Assembly: GCA_964476565.1 (NCBI GenBank) | Contig: CAYZBG010000001.1 | Coordinates: forward strand, 95,238-159,237 | Source of the DNA: CAMAXB01 sp964476565 | GTDB lineage: Bacteria; Verrucomicrobiota; Verrucomicrobiia; Opitutales; Opitutaceae | Length of the DNA stretch: 64,000 nt | Direction of reading: 5' to 3' | Shown: positions 44,867-52,813 of the stretch, one piece after another | Position numbering within the stretch: position 1 is the stretch's first letter | Layout of the letters: each line of letters starts with the position of its first letter | Program-made: the position numbers and the translations under genes | The notes under the pieces: generated by a model | The model's database searches: none | What the model saw: the letters and a program-made list of their open reading frames with translations, nothing else | What the model was told of the DNA's origin: nothing

Positions 44867-45916
44867 TCAGAAAAGGCCGAGGAACTTCTTGCGCGTCGCG
44901 CCGCCGCTTTGCTCAGCGCGGGCGGCGCGTTCAGCCTCGGCGGCATCGATCTTGGCGAGCTCGGCGCGGGCGCGCTCGGCGACGGCCGAGTCAGGGAAGG
45001 CGGTGATGGCCTCGTTGTAGAAAACGCGGGCGGCGCGGAAGTTCGACCGGCGATAGAAATAGAACTCGGCGATCGTCATCTTGCTCTCCGCGAGCACCTC
45101 TTTCATCGAACCGAGACCGCGTTCGGCGGCGGCCACCTTGTCGTCGCTGGGGAAGAGGATGATGAAGTCCTCGAAGTAGGTGATGGCTTCCCGGGTGGAG
45201 GCCTGGTCGTAGGCCGGACCGTCGACGAGGGAGGCGTGCGTTTCGGCCAACTTCAGGTAGGCGTCCGGAGCGAGGATGCTTTGCGGGTAGAAATTGATCA
45301 TGCGATCCAGCGCATCGATGGCCTCGATGTCGTTGCCCAGGCGTTGGTGGGCACGGGCGACGTTCATGAGGGCAAGCGGGGCGTAGTCGCTGTACGGGGC
45401 ATTGACGATGATCTGCTCGAAGTAGCGGATGGCCTGGTCACGATTCCGGAAGCCCGGCAACCAGCCCCAGGTACGGTTGCGGGCACCGTCCATGAGGGCA
45501 CTCGCGATGCGGTACTGCTCGCCGACAACCTCGTTGAACCGCGGCGAGTTGGGATAGCGGCTGACGATGATTTGGAAGGCGTCGAAGGCCTTGAAATACT
45601 GGCGGTTGGAAAGGCGGAGTCGGGCGAGACGATAAACCGCCTCGGGGCCATAGACGGAGTTGACGTAGCGCTTGGACACGCGGTCGTAGTTCTTGATGGC
45701 CGTACCGATATTGCCGCGCTCCTCGGCGGCGCGGGCACGGTTCATCAGTTCCAAGGCGTTGTTGGCTTCGTCGCCGATCAGTCCGGAAAGGACACCGCCC
45801 TCGATGGACCAGCCGGAACCGGGGGTCCAGACGAGCTCGGCGCGGGCGGGAAGGGTGGCAAAACAAACAAGGGCAACGGCAGCGAGGCCGAGCGCGCGAA
45901 CGAGCGGGAAGAACAT
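44867..45916 (-). CDS. bamD: BamD-like TPR outer-membrane assembly protein
   Basis: A 349-residue periplasmic protein with TPR-type repeats resembling BamD/YfiO and CpoB/YbgF. A Sec signal peptide (about 1-26, ending LPARA) is present. The repeats include AIKNYDRVSKRYVNSVYGPEAVYRLARL, IIVSRYPNSPRFNEVV and ITYFEDFIILFPSDDKV. Known BamD is a lipoprotein, but no lipobox is visible here, which is unusual. It is six bases downstream of fabH and 12 upstream of lptE, which supports an envelope role. The assignment as BamD is by repeats and context. Confidence 0.75.
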   Translation of the reverse strand: MFFPLVRALGLAAVALVCFATLPARAELVWTPGSGWSIEGGVLSGLIGDEANNALELMNRARAAEERGNIGTAIKNYDRVSKRYVNSVYGPEAVYRLARLRLSNRQYFKAFDAFQIIVSRYPNSPRFNEVVGEQYRIASALMDGARNRTWGWLPGFRNRDQAIRYFEQIIVNAPYSDYAPLALMNVARAHQRLGNDIEAIDALDRMINFYPQSILAPDAYLKLAETHASLVDGPAYDQASTREAITYFEDFIILFPSDDKVAAAERGLGSMKEVLAESKMTIAEFYFYRRSNFRAARVFYNEAITAFPDSAVAERARAELAKIDAAEAERAARAEQSGGATRKKFLGLF

Positions 45917-45922
45917 AAGGAT

Positions 45923-46912
45923 TTACCAGCGAACCAGTGCGCTACCGTAGGTCAAGCCCGCCCCAAAGGCGACCAGCAAGGTGAGGTCACCGGGACGGAT
46001 CCGGCCGCTCTTTCGCGCTTCGTCGATGGCGAGGGGAATCGAGGCGGCGGAGGTGTTGCCGTAGCGGTCCACGTTGAGATAGAAACGGTCGAGCGGGAGC
46101 TCGAGGTATTGGGCGATCGCGTCGATGATCCGCAGGTTGGCTTGGTGCGGGATGACGCAGCTAATTTGGTCCGCCTTGATCTGGTGTTGTTCCAGAATAT
46201 CGCGGGCGGCATCCTCCATCTCCCGGACGGCGATTTTGAAGATCTCCCGGCCCTTCATTTGAATCGCCCGCGGGGCGTTGGTGCCGCCGGCCGAAGGTGG
46301 GGGCGTGCTCCCTCCGCCCGGGATGCAGAGCAGTTCGGTCAATCCGCCCTCGGTGTAGAGTTTGGTGCCGACGATCCCGGCCGTGGGCTGGCGGGCAGGT
46401 CCGAGGACGACGGCCCCGGCTGCATCGCCGAAGAGCACGCAGGTCGTCCGATCGTTCCAGTCCAGCACGGAAGAAAGCTTCTCGGCGCCGATCACCAGCG
46501 CGTGCCGGTACCGCCCGGATCCTAGCATCGCCCAGGCCGTGTCGAGGGCGAAGATGAAGCCCGAGCAGGCGGCGTTGAGGTCGAAGCAGGCGGCATGCAA
46601 GGGCACCCCGAGCTTCTTCTGCACGATGCAGGCGGTGGCCGGCATCGGCATGTCGGGCGTGAGGGTGGCGACGATGACGAGATCGATCTGCGCGGCGGTG
46701 ATGCCCGCGTCCTCCAGGGCCCGCCGGGCGGCATGCGTGGCGAGATCCGAGGTGGCTTCACCTTCGGCGGCGATGCGGCGCTCCCGGATGCCGGTGCGGG
46801 TGAAGATCCACTCATCCGACGTCTCCACGACCTTTGACAGATCGTCGTTCGTCATGATCCGTTCGGGAACGTAAGATCCGGTACCCAGCAGGGCGATGGC
46901 AGGAGAACCCAT
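45923..46912 (-). CDS. fabH: 3-oxoacyl-[ACP] synthase III
   Basis: Starts fatty acid synthesis by condensing acetyl-CoA with malonyl-ACP. The Cys-His-Asn triad is C116 (DLNAACSGF), H256 (CVIPHQANLRI) and N286 (DRYGNTSAASIPLA). The protein has 329 residues from the ATG at 46912, starting MGSPAIALLGTGSYVPERIM. It is 17 bases after plsX and six before the bamD-like gene. The rpmF-plsX-fabH order is classic and links ribosome and lipid synthesis. Confidence 0.97.
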   Translation of the reverse strand: MGSPAIALLGTGSYVPERIMTNDDLSKVVETSDEWIFTRTGIRERRIAAEGEATSDLATHAARRALEDAGITAAQIDLVIVATLTPDMPMPATACIVQKKLGVPLHAACFDLNAACSGFIFALDTAWAMLGSGRYRHALVIGAEKLSSVLDWNDRTTCVLFGDAAGAVVLGPARQPTAGIVGTKLYTEGGLTELLCIPGGGSTPPPSAGGTNAPRAIQMKGREIFKIAVREMEDAARDILEQHQIKADQISCVIPHQANLRIIDAIAQYLELPLDRFYLNVDRYGNTSAASIPLAIDEARKSGRIRPGDLTLLVAFGAGLTYGSALVRW

Positions 46913-46929
46913 GGAAAGAGGACGTCCGC

Positions 46930-48006
46930 TCAGACGTCGGGGGCCGCGTCGACCGGCTGCGGGCGTATGGCGAGATTGGCGCGAGCGACATCCGCCTCGA
47001 TGAGATGATTCATGTCGGCCTTCACGATGTCGCTGGCGATGTGCAGGGCATTCTTGATCGCGTGGCGGTTGCTCGATCCGTGGGCCTTGAGCACGTTGCC
47101 GCGCAGGCCGAGCAACGGGGCGCCGCCATACCGCTCGGGGTTGATGCGCTGCTTCAACGCCTTGAAGGCGCCGCCGGCGAGGAGGGCGCCGCCCATCCGC
47201 AGGGGATTGGCCCGGAGTTCCTTCTTCAGGATGCCCGAGAAAAAGTGAGCGAGCGATTCCCAGCTCTTGAGCAGGAGATTCCCGGTGAAGCCGTCGCAGA
47301 CCGCGACATCGCAGTGGTCGGTGAACACCTGAAATCCCTCGGTCGGCCCTACGTAATGGAGGAGATCGCCCGTGCGCTTGATCATCTCGTGGGTCTCGGC
47401 AACGAGGGTGTTGCCCTTGCCCTCCTCCGTGCCGATGGTGAGCAGCCCGACGCGGGGTTTCTGCACGCCAAGGACGACGCGGGCATAGTGCGAACCGAGG
47501 ATGGCGTTGTGCACCAGATGCTCGGGTTTGGCCTCGGGATTGGCCCCCGCGTCGATCAGGATAAAGTAACCGTTCTCCCGCGGGATGACGGCGGCGAGGG
47601 CCGGCCGATCCACACCTTCCATGGTGCGCAGCTTGATCGTGCCGCCGGCCATCAGCGCGCCGGTATTGCCGCAACTGACGACGACGCCCGCCTCGCCTTC
47701 CTTGACGCGTTCAATGGCGCGAACCATCGACGCGTCCTTTTTGCGCCGCAGCGCCTGCATCGGTTTGTCATCCATGGTGATGACTTCCGAGGCATGAAAG
47801 ACCTCGACGGACGGATGGTTGCCGAGTCCGCTTTGGGCAAGGAGCGGCAGCAGCACCTCCCGGTCGCCCACGAGGGTGACCGGATTGAGGGTGGGGAACT
47901 CCGCGAAGGCCAGCTTGACCGCCTCGACGACCTCCGAGGGGCCGAGATCGCCCCCCATCGCATCGACCGCGATGTTCCCGGAAACGCCGGCAGGAGGAAC
48001 CATCAC
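46930..48006 (-). CDS. plsX: Phosphate acyltransferase PlsX
   Basis: Converts acyl-ACP to acyl phosphate, the first committed step of phosphatidic acid synthesis with PlsY. It starts near GNIAVDAMGGDLGPSEVVEAV, followed by VGDREVLLPLLAQSG, VSCGNTGALMAGG and FVFTDHCDVAVCDGFTGN-like signatures of the family (here QVFTDHCDVAVCDGFTGNLL). It has 358 residues; the ATG three bases downstream is equally possible. It lies 32 bases after rpmF. Confidence 0.96.
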   Translation of the reverse strand: MMVPPAGVSGNIAVDAMGGDLGPSEVVEAVKLAFAEFPTLNPVTLVGDREVLLPLLAQSGLGNHPSVEVFHASEVITMDDKPMQALRRKKDASMVRAIERVKEGEAGVVVSCGNTGALMAGGTIKLRTMEGVDRPALAAVIPRENGYFILIDAGANPEAKPEHLVHNAILGSHYARVVLGVQKPRVGLLTIGTEEGKGNTLVAETHEMIKRTGDLLHYVGPTEGFQVFTDHCDVAVCDGFTGNLLLKSWESLAHFFSGILKKELRANPLRMGGALLAGGAFKALKQRINPERYGGAPLLGLRGNVLKAHGSSNRHAIKNALHIASDIVKADMNHLIEADVARANLAIRPQPVDAAPDV

Positions 48007-48038
48007 AGGCGGATGGTACAGTTGCCTGGGCGAAAAAC

Positions 48039-48218
48039 TCAGACGCTCACATCGAGCACCTGACGGCCGCGGTACATCCCGTTCTTCGGGTTGACGCGAT
48101 GCGGACGGAAAGCGCTGCCGTCGGTCGGGTCCTTGGCGACCTGGGGAGCTTTGAAAGCGTTGGCAGCGCGGCGGTTGGCGCTGCGGCGTTTGGACTGCTT
48201 GCGTTTCGGATTAGCCAT
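48039..48218 (-). CDS. rpmF: 50S ribosomal protein L32
   Basis: A 59-residue ribosomal protein too short for many gene finders. It reads MANPKRKQSKRRSANRRAAN, then FKAPQVAKDPTDGS, FRPHRVNPKNG and ends MYRGRQVLDVSV. The MANPKRKQSKRRSA start and PHRV...YRGRQV end are typical L32. The two CxxC zinc pairs of the zinc-binding form are absent, so this is the zinc-free type. It heads the plsX-fabH-bamD-lptE-rpe series. Confidence 0.95.
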   Translation of the reverse strand: MANPKRKQSKRRSANRRAANAFKAPQVAKDPTDGSAFRPHRVNPKNGMYRGRQVLDVSV

Positions 48219-48253
48219 GGTGAGTGCGGATTGAGAGAGTGAGTGGTCGTTTC

Positions 48254-48301
48254 CGCCGGCCCGTGAGAAAGCTGCGAAAGGTGTCGGAGTAAAGGCCGGC
48301 G
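48254..48301 (-). promoter_or_regulatory. Possible leader hairpin before rpmF
   Basis: An eight-base perfect inverted repeat (CGCCGGCC with GGCCGGCG) flanks about 32 bases, ending 36 bases before the rpmF ATG on the minus strand. No T-run follows. It may be part of the leader RNA, or simply GC-rich sequence between fabV and rpmF. Confidence 0.25.
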
Positions 48302-48373
48302 AAAAGGAGCGTCAAGCGATTACCAGACGCGCCGTCGTCGAGGATGATTTGCGATGCGCCTGCGGCGGCGGAC

Positions 48374-49561
48374 TTAATCCAGCGGGACGTGCGGTTCGAC
48401 GTCGGCCTCGTAGTTGATTCCGGGCAGGCCGAACCCGAAGAGCCGCAGGAATTCCTCCCGGTATCCGGCGATGTCGGTCAACGCGGCGAGGTTCTCGGTC
48501 GTTACCTGGGGCCAGACGCGGGCCACCTCTGCCTGCACCTCCGGGTGCATCTCCCAATCATCGATCCGAACCCGGCCGCCGTCGTCAAACGTCAGCGCGC
48601 TGCCGTGGTACATTTGGGTCGCGAACAGGCGTTGGATTTGTTCGATGCAACCTTCGTGGGTGCCCCGTGCCTTCATGACCTTGTACAGGATGGAGATGTA
48701 CAGCGGCACCACTGGAATGGCCGAACTCGCCTGGGTGACGAGCGCCTTGTTCACGGAAATGAACGCGCGGCCGTAGCCGTGGGCCTTGAGGCGGGCATCG
48801 ATCTTGCGAGCGGATCTTTCGAGATCGTTCTTCGCGAGGCCGATGGTGCCGTTCTTGTAGATGGGCCAGGTGACCTCCGGTCCGATGTAGGAATAGGCCA
48901 CCGAGGTCGCGCCCGGAGCGAGCGCATCGGCCTGCTCGAGGGCGTCGATCCACATTTCCCAGTCTTCCCCGCCCATCACCGTCGTGGTGTCCGCGATCTC
49001 GGCCTCCGTGGCGGGCTCAATCGTGATCTCGCTGACCACGCCTTTGTCGGTGTCGACCGTCTTGTTGGTGTAAGGTGCGCCCACCGGCTTAAGGACCGAC
49101 TTGTGCACGACGCCGGTCACCGGGTGCGTGCGGCGGGGGGAGGCCAGCGAATAGACCACGAGGTCGACCTGACCGAGGTCGGCCTTGATTGCGGCGACGA
49201 CCTGCTGCTTGAGCTCCTTGGAAAACGCATCGCCGTTGAAGTTGCGGGCGTAGAGTCCGTCGGCCCGGGCTGCGCGGGTAAAGGCGATGGTGTTATACCA
49301 ACCCGGGGTGGCGGGACGTCCTTCTTCGGACGGGCGCTCGAAAAAGACACCGACCGTGGCGGCTTGCGACCCGAACGCGGCGGTGATGCGCGAGGCGAGG
49401 CCGTAGCCGGTCGAGGCGCCGATCACGAGGACCTTCTTCGGGCCCTGCTTGATCGCGCCTTTCGCCTTCACGTACTTCACCTGCTCCTCCACGTGTGCGG
49501 CGCAACCGCCCGGATGTGCGGTCACGCAGACGAATCCACGGACTTTGGGTTTGATCACCAT
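48374..49561 (-). CDS. fabV: Trans-2-enoyl-CoA/ACP reductase (NADH), FabV type
   Basis: Catalyses the last reduction of the fatty acid elongation cycle. It is a triclosan-resistant enoyl reductase of the SDR superfamily, 395 residues. It starts MVIKPKVRGFVCVTAHPGGC, has the cofactor loop VLVIGASTGYGLASRI and the FabV catalytic pattern of Tyr and Lys eight residues apart, YSYIGPEVTWPIYKNGTIGLAK. The end ...PHVPLD fits the family. It lies upstream of rpmF in the same direction, with 155 bases between, so the whole region may serve envelope lipid supply. Confidence 0.96.
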   Translation of the reverse strand: MVIKPKVRGFVCVTAHPGGCAAHVEEQVKYVKAKGAIKQGPKKVLVIGASTGYGLASRITAAFGSQAATVGVFFERPSEEGRPATPGWYNTIAFTRAARADGLYARNFNGDAFSKELKQQVVAAIKADLGQVDLVVYSLASPRRTHPVTGVVHKSVLKPVGAPYTNKTVDTDKGVVSEITIEPATEAEIADTTTVMGGEDWEMWIDALEQADALAPGATSVAYSYIGPEVTWPIYKNGTIGLAKNDLERSARKIDARLKAHGYGRAFISVNKALVTQASSAIPVVPLYISILYKVMKARGTHEGCIEQIQRLFATQMYHGSALTFDDGGRVRIDDWEMHPEVQAEVARVWPQVTTENLAALTDIAGYREEFLRLFGFGLPGINYEADVEPHVPLD

Positions 49562-49743
49562 GATGGGGGCGGAGGCTTCTCGCCGAAGTCGCTTGTGGCA
49601 AGTGACAAAATGGTCGCCGATCCCCCGGTCAGAATGCCCAACCAGCCCCGCGATCTGCGTTCATCTTTTGGCGGGTTTCGGCCAGCATTTTCTCCGGCCG
49701 GTTGCCGTCCGGGCGCGACAGATCGCCGCCGGACGGATGCCGG

Positions 49744-50580
49744 TTACGGGCTGATCAACACCATCGGGCCTTCGGCCTTTGGCACGCCCCCTTTGCGTTC
49801 AAGGCTGACCGCAAACTTGGCCACCGTCTCGATGCGTTCCTTCGGCTTGAACTGCAGCCGGGCCGCGCCCGCAGAGGGCTCGACGGAAAAGACGCCACCA
49901 TCGACCGGAATGGGATACTGCGGGTCGATCACCCAGAGCTGGTAATCGCGATCCGCGGGCAAGGCCGGGAGCTTTTCCACCTCCAGGATGCCTTCCTGGG
50001 CTTCGGGGTTCCACACGGCGACTGCCTCCGCTTCGGGCGAATCCTTCAGCAGGGAGGCCAACGTGGAAATCTTCAGCTGCGCGAGGTCTGCCTGGCGCTG
50101 CAGGCGGGCGACCTGCGCGCGGGTGTTGCGTAGATCCGTTACTTGGGCCTGGGCCAGGAGCCGCTCGGCCTCGAGGAGTTGCCGGGCGTTCTCCGCGTCC
50201 AACCGCGCCACGGCTTCACGTTCCCGCAGGGCCAGGGTCTCTGTTCGCGCGTCGAGGTAAAGTTGACCGAGGTAGGCGGCGCCCACGGCGAAGCAGGCGG
50301 CGGCCGCCCATCCGGCCCAGTAGCCGATGCGCAAGGGAATGATGTTGTCCTCCTGCCGACGAGGCGGAAGGGAGGCCAGGACGCGCTGCTTGAGGGCAGG
50401 CGAGGGCTCGGCCGCCGGCGCCATGACGGCAATCGCATGAGAGGCGCCCCGCAACTCGGCGACGAGGCGCTGCAGACCCGGTTCACGGGCCAGTCTCGAC
50501 TCAAATTCACGCTTTTCGTCGCCCTCGAGCAGGTCAAAGGCGTAGAGCGACGCGACTTCTTCTGTGCGTTCGTCGATCAT
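49744..50580 (-). CDS. RskA-type anti-sigma factor
   Basis: A single-pass membrane protein of 278 residues that should bind the ECF sigma factor from the preceding gene. The cytosolic head (about 1-80) has VASLYAFDLLEGDEKREFESRL, the zinc-free anti-sigma pattern. One membrane helix (about 86-108) and a long coiled coil (about 110-175, LAQAQVTDLRNTRAQVARLQ) follow, then an RskA C-terminal domain with YQLWVIDPQYPIPVDGGVF. The start ATG overlaps the sigma stop by four bases. Confidence 0.88.
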   Translation of the reverse strand: MIDERTEEVASLYAFDLLEGDEKREFESRLAREPGLQRLVAELRGASHAIAVMAPAAEPSPALKQRVLASLPPRRQEDNIIPLRIGYWAGWAAAACFAVGAAYLGQLYLDARTETLALREREAVARLDAENARQLLEAERLLAQAQVTDLRNTRAQVARLQRQADLAQLKISTLASLLKDSPEAEAVAVWNPEAQEGILEVEKLPALPADRDYQLWVIDPQYPIPVDGGVFSVEPSAGAARLQFKPKERIETVAKFAVSLERKGGVPKAEGPMVLISP

Positions 50581-51182
50581 AGACCTTGGGGCAAAAGTTC
50601 ACGCAGCCGGAGCAGGCCGCGCCGGATGCGGGCCTTGACCGTGCCGAGCGGTTCGCGGAGGCGCGCGGCGATTTCCTGCTGGGTCAGGCCGCTGAAATAA
50701 GCGAGCTGCAGTGCGGACCGCTGTTCGGCCGGCAGCGTTTCGAGCGCCTGGCGGATGGCCGCCGCCTTCTCTTTCTGGAAAAGCATGTCGCCGGAGTCGG
50801 CGTTGTCGGCTTGGTTCTCGTCGTAGCCCAGATCGCCAGGAGCGGACTGGGTCAGCAGCTCGCCGCGCCGTTTGCGGGCGCGCACCCGGTCGATGGCCCG
50901 GTTGCGGGTCAAGGTCACGCACCAGCCAAACGCGGTTCCACGATCCGCCTCGAAGTCACCGGCCTTGTTCCAGAGTGCGATGAACACATCATGGACGATG
51001 TCCTCCGCTTCGCGGGCATCATTGAGCACCCGCAAGGCAATGGAGAAAAGTGGCCGCGAGTAGCGGTCGTAGATGGCCCCGAAGGCATCTCGATCGCCGC
51101 GGGCCACGCGTCGGATCAGTTCGGCGTCCTCGTCATCCCGGCGGGTTTCCGAGGGGCCCGGTTCAATCGGGGCCGAACTCAT
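50577..51182 (-). CDS. ECF RNA polymerase sigma factor
   Basis: An extracytoplasmic-function sigma factor of 201 residues. Region 2 has AFGAIYDRYSRPLFSIALRV and EAEDIVHDVFIALW, with AFGWCVTLTRNRAIDRVRAR for promoter melting. Region 4 is ALETLPAEQRSALQLAYFSG then TQQEIAARLREPLGTVKARI. The pairing with an RskA-like anti-sigma places it near the SigK group, controlled from outside the cytosol through proteolysis of the anti-sigma. The ATG at 51182 fits the family start; the longer frame upstream is not supported. Confidence 0.93.
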   Translation of the reverse strand: MSSAPIEPGPSETRRDDEDAELIRRVARGDRDAFGAIYDRYSRPLFSIALRVLNDAREAEDIVHDVFIALWNKAGDFEADRGTAFGWCVTLTRNRAIDRVRARKRRGELLTQSAPGDLGYDENQADNADSGDMLFQKEKAAAIRQALETLPAEQRSALQLAYFSGLTQQEIAARLREPLGTVKARIRRGLLRLRELLPQGL

Positions 51183-51442
51183 GCGCAATGTGTCCCAACG
51201 ATGCGTGTTCCTCCGGGCGTCGACCGTAACGGCGACTTCGGTGGCGTCGGCCAGGGATAGGGGGAGGACGGACATTTCATCTCGGATACGCGCGGGTCAG
51301 CGCGATGGATGCGAAGTGTCCGGCGTTTTTCCGACAGATCAACTGCAAACCCAAGTGACCTGCGACCATGCGGCGGGAATGGCGTCGCCGCGCTATTGCC
51401 TTGCTGAGGGCGCGGGCGAAGCACCATCGTGCCGCCGTCCCC

Positions 51443-52807
51443 ATGGCTTACCCGTCCACCCCGACGCAAGCAGACTCCTCCGGTCCTGAACCCGCGCCTA
51501 CGTCCCTCGGCGGACTTCTCCGCCAACTTGGTCCCGGCCTGATCATCAGCGCGATCATCGTCGGATCGGGCGAGCTGATCGTTACGCCCAAACTCGGTGC
51601 CGAGGCCGGCTTCACGCTGCTTTGGTTCATCATCGTTGGATGCCTGCTGAAGGTGTTCGTGCAGATCGAACTCGGTCGCTACGCGATCACGCGCGGCAAA
51701 GCCACCCTCGAGGCCTTGAATACGTTGCCGGGGCCGCGTCTCGTCGTCGGCTGGGTGGTCTGGCTCTGGCTGGCGATGTACCTGTGCCTGGTGCCCCAGG
51801 TGGCTGGCATGGTCGGCGGCACGGCCACCGCCTTGCGGCTCGGGGGCGTGACGATTTCTCTGCCCTGGCTGGCCGTCGGGATCGGCACGAGTTGCGCGCT
51901 GTTGCTCGTGCTGGGACGGTATCGCCTGGTGGAACGGGCGTCCTTGCTGCTCGTCGGCGTGTTCACCCTCGCCACGCTCGCGGCCGTCGCGACCTTGCAA
52001 ACGACTCCGTACGCCGTCACCGGGGCCAACCTCGCGGAAGGATTCTCTTTTCGCCTGCCGCCGGACATCGTCACCGCCTTCGGCGCGTTCGGCATCATTG
52101 GCGTCGGAGCGTCCGAACTGATCTACTATCCTTATTGGTGCATCGAGAAAGGGTATGCCCGCAAACTCGGGCCGGACGACGGCACCGAGGCGTGGCGGCT
52201 GCGGGCCGCCGGCTGGTTGCGGGTGATGCGCATCGACGCGTGGATGTCCTTCGTCCTGTACACGACCTGCACGGTTGCGTTCTACCTGCTCGGAGCCGCG
52301 ATCCTGCATGCGAAGGAGCTCCGCGTGGAGAATGCGCGGATGATCGAGACCTTGTCGGTGATGTACCGCGAAGTCTTCGGCGAATGGAGCCTGTGGTTGT
52401 TTCTCGTCGGCGCGGTGGTGGTCCTGTATTCGACGATCTTCGGCGCGACCGCCTCCAACGCCCGTTTGTTGGCCGATGCGCTCGGGCTTTTCCGGCTGAA
52501 GCGTTACCGCGATGCCGAGCACCGGGTACGTTGGGTGAAGATCTGCTGTGTCATCCTGCCGGTGGCATTCACCAGTGTGTTTCTGATCTTTGGAAACCCA
52601 GTCCATCTCGTGTTCTGGGGGGCCATTGCCCAGGGGCTGATGTTGCCGTTCCTCGCCGGGGCCACGCTCTATTTCCATCGGCAGAATCCTCATCGGAGTC
52701 TGCGGGCGCGCCCGCTTTCGCTCGCCTGCCTCGTGCTGGCGGCGACGCTGATGAGCGCGCTGGGGCTCTATCAGGTCTTCAGCGAGGTCAGCCGCTGGCT
52801 GGGTTGA
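51443..52807 (+). CDS. Nramp-like divalent metal transporter with altered metal motif
   Basis: An integral membrane protein of 454 residues with about 11 hydrophobic segments. The N-terminal part GPGLIISAIIVGSGELIVTP corresponds to helix 1 of Nramp, where metal transporters have DPGN; here it reads GSGE. Helix 6, normally with Ala/Met-Pro-His, reads GVGASELIYYPYW. The segment order and lengths still fit Nramp. The ATG at 51443 (MAYPSTPT) avoids a basic stretch upstream. It is divergent from the ECF sigma gene, so a shared control is possible. Confidence 0.8.
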   Translation: MAYPSTPTQADSSGPEPAPTSLGGLLRQLGPGLIISAIIVGSGELIVTPKLGAEAGFTLLWFIIVGCLLKVFVQIELGRYAITRGKATLEALNTLPGPRLVVGWVVWLWLAMYLCLVPQVAGMVGGTATALRLGGVTISLPWLAVGIGTSCALLLVLGRYRLVERASLLLVGVFTLATLAAVATLQTTPYAVTGANLAEGFSFRLPPDIVTAFGAFGIIGVGASELIYYPYWCIEKGYARKLGPDDGTEAWRLRAAGWLRVMRIDAWMSFVLYTTCTVAFYLLGAAILHAKELRVENARMIETLSVMYREVFGEWSLWLFLVGAVVVLYSTIFGATASNARLLADALGLFRLKRYRDAEHRVRWVKICCVILPVAFTSVFLIFGNPVHLVFWGAIAQGLMLPFLAGATLYFHRQNPHRSLRARPLSLACLVLAATLMSALGLYQVFSEVSRWLG

Positions 52808-52813
52808 GCGCGG

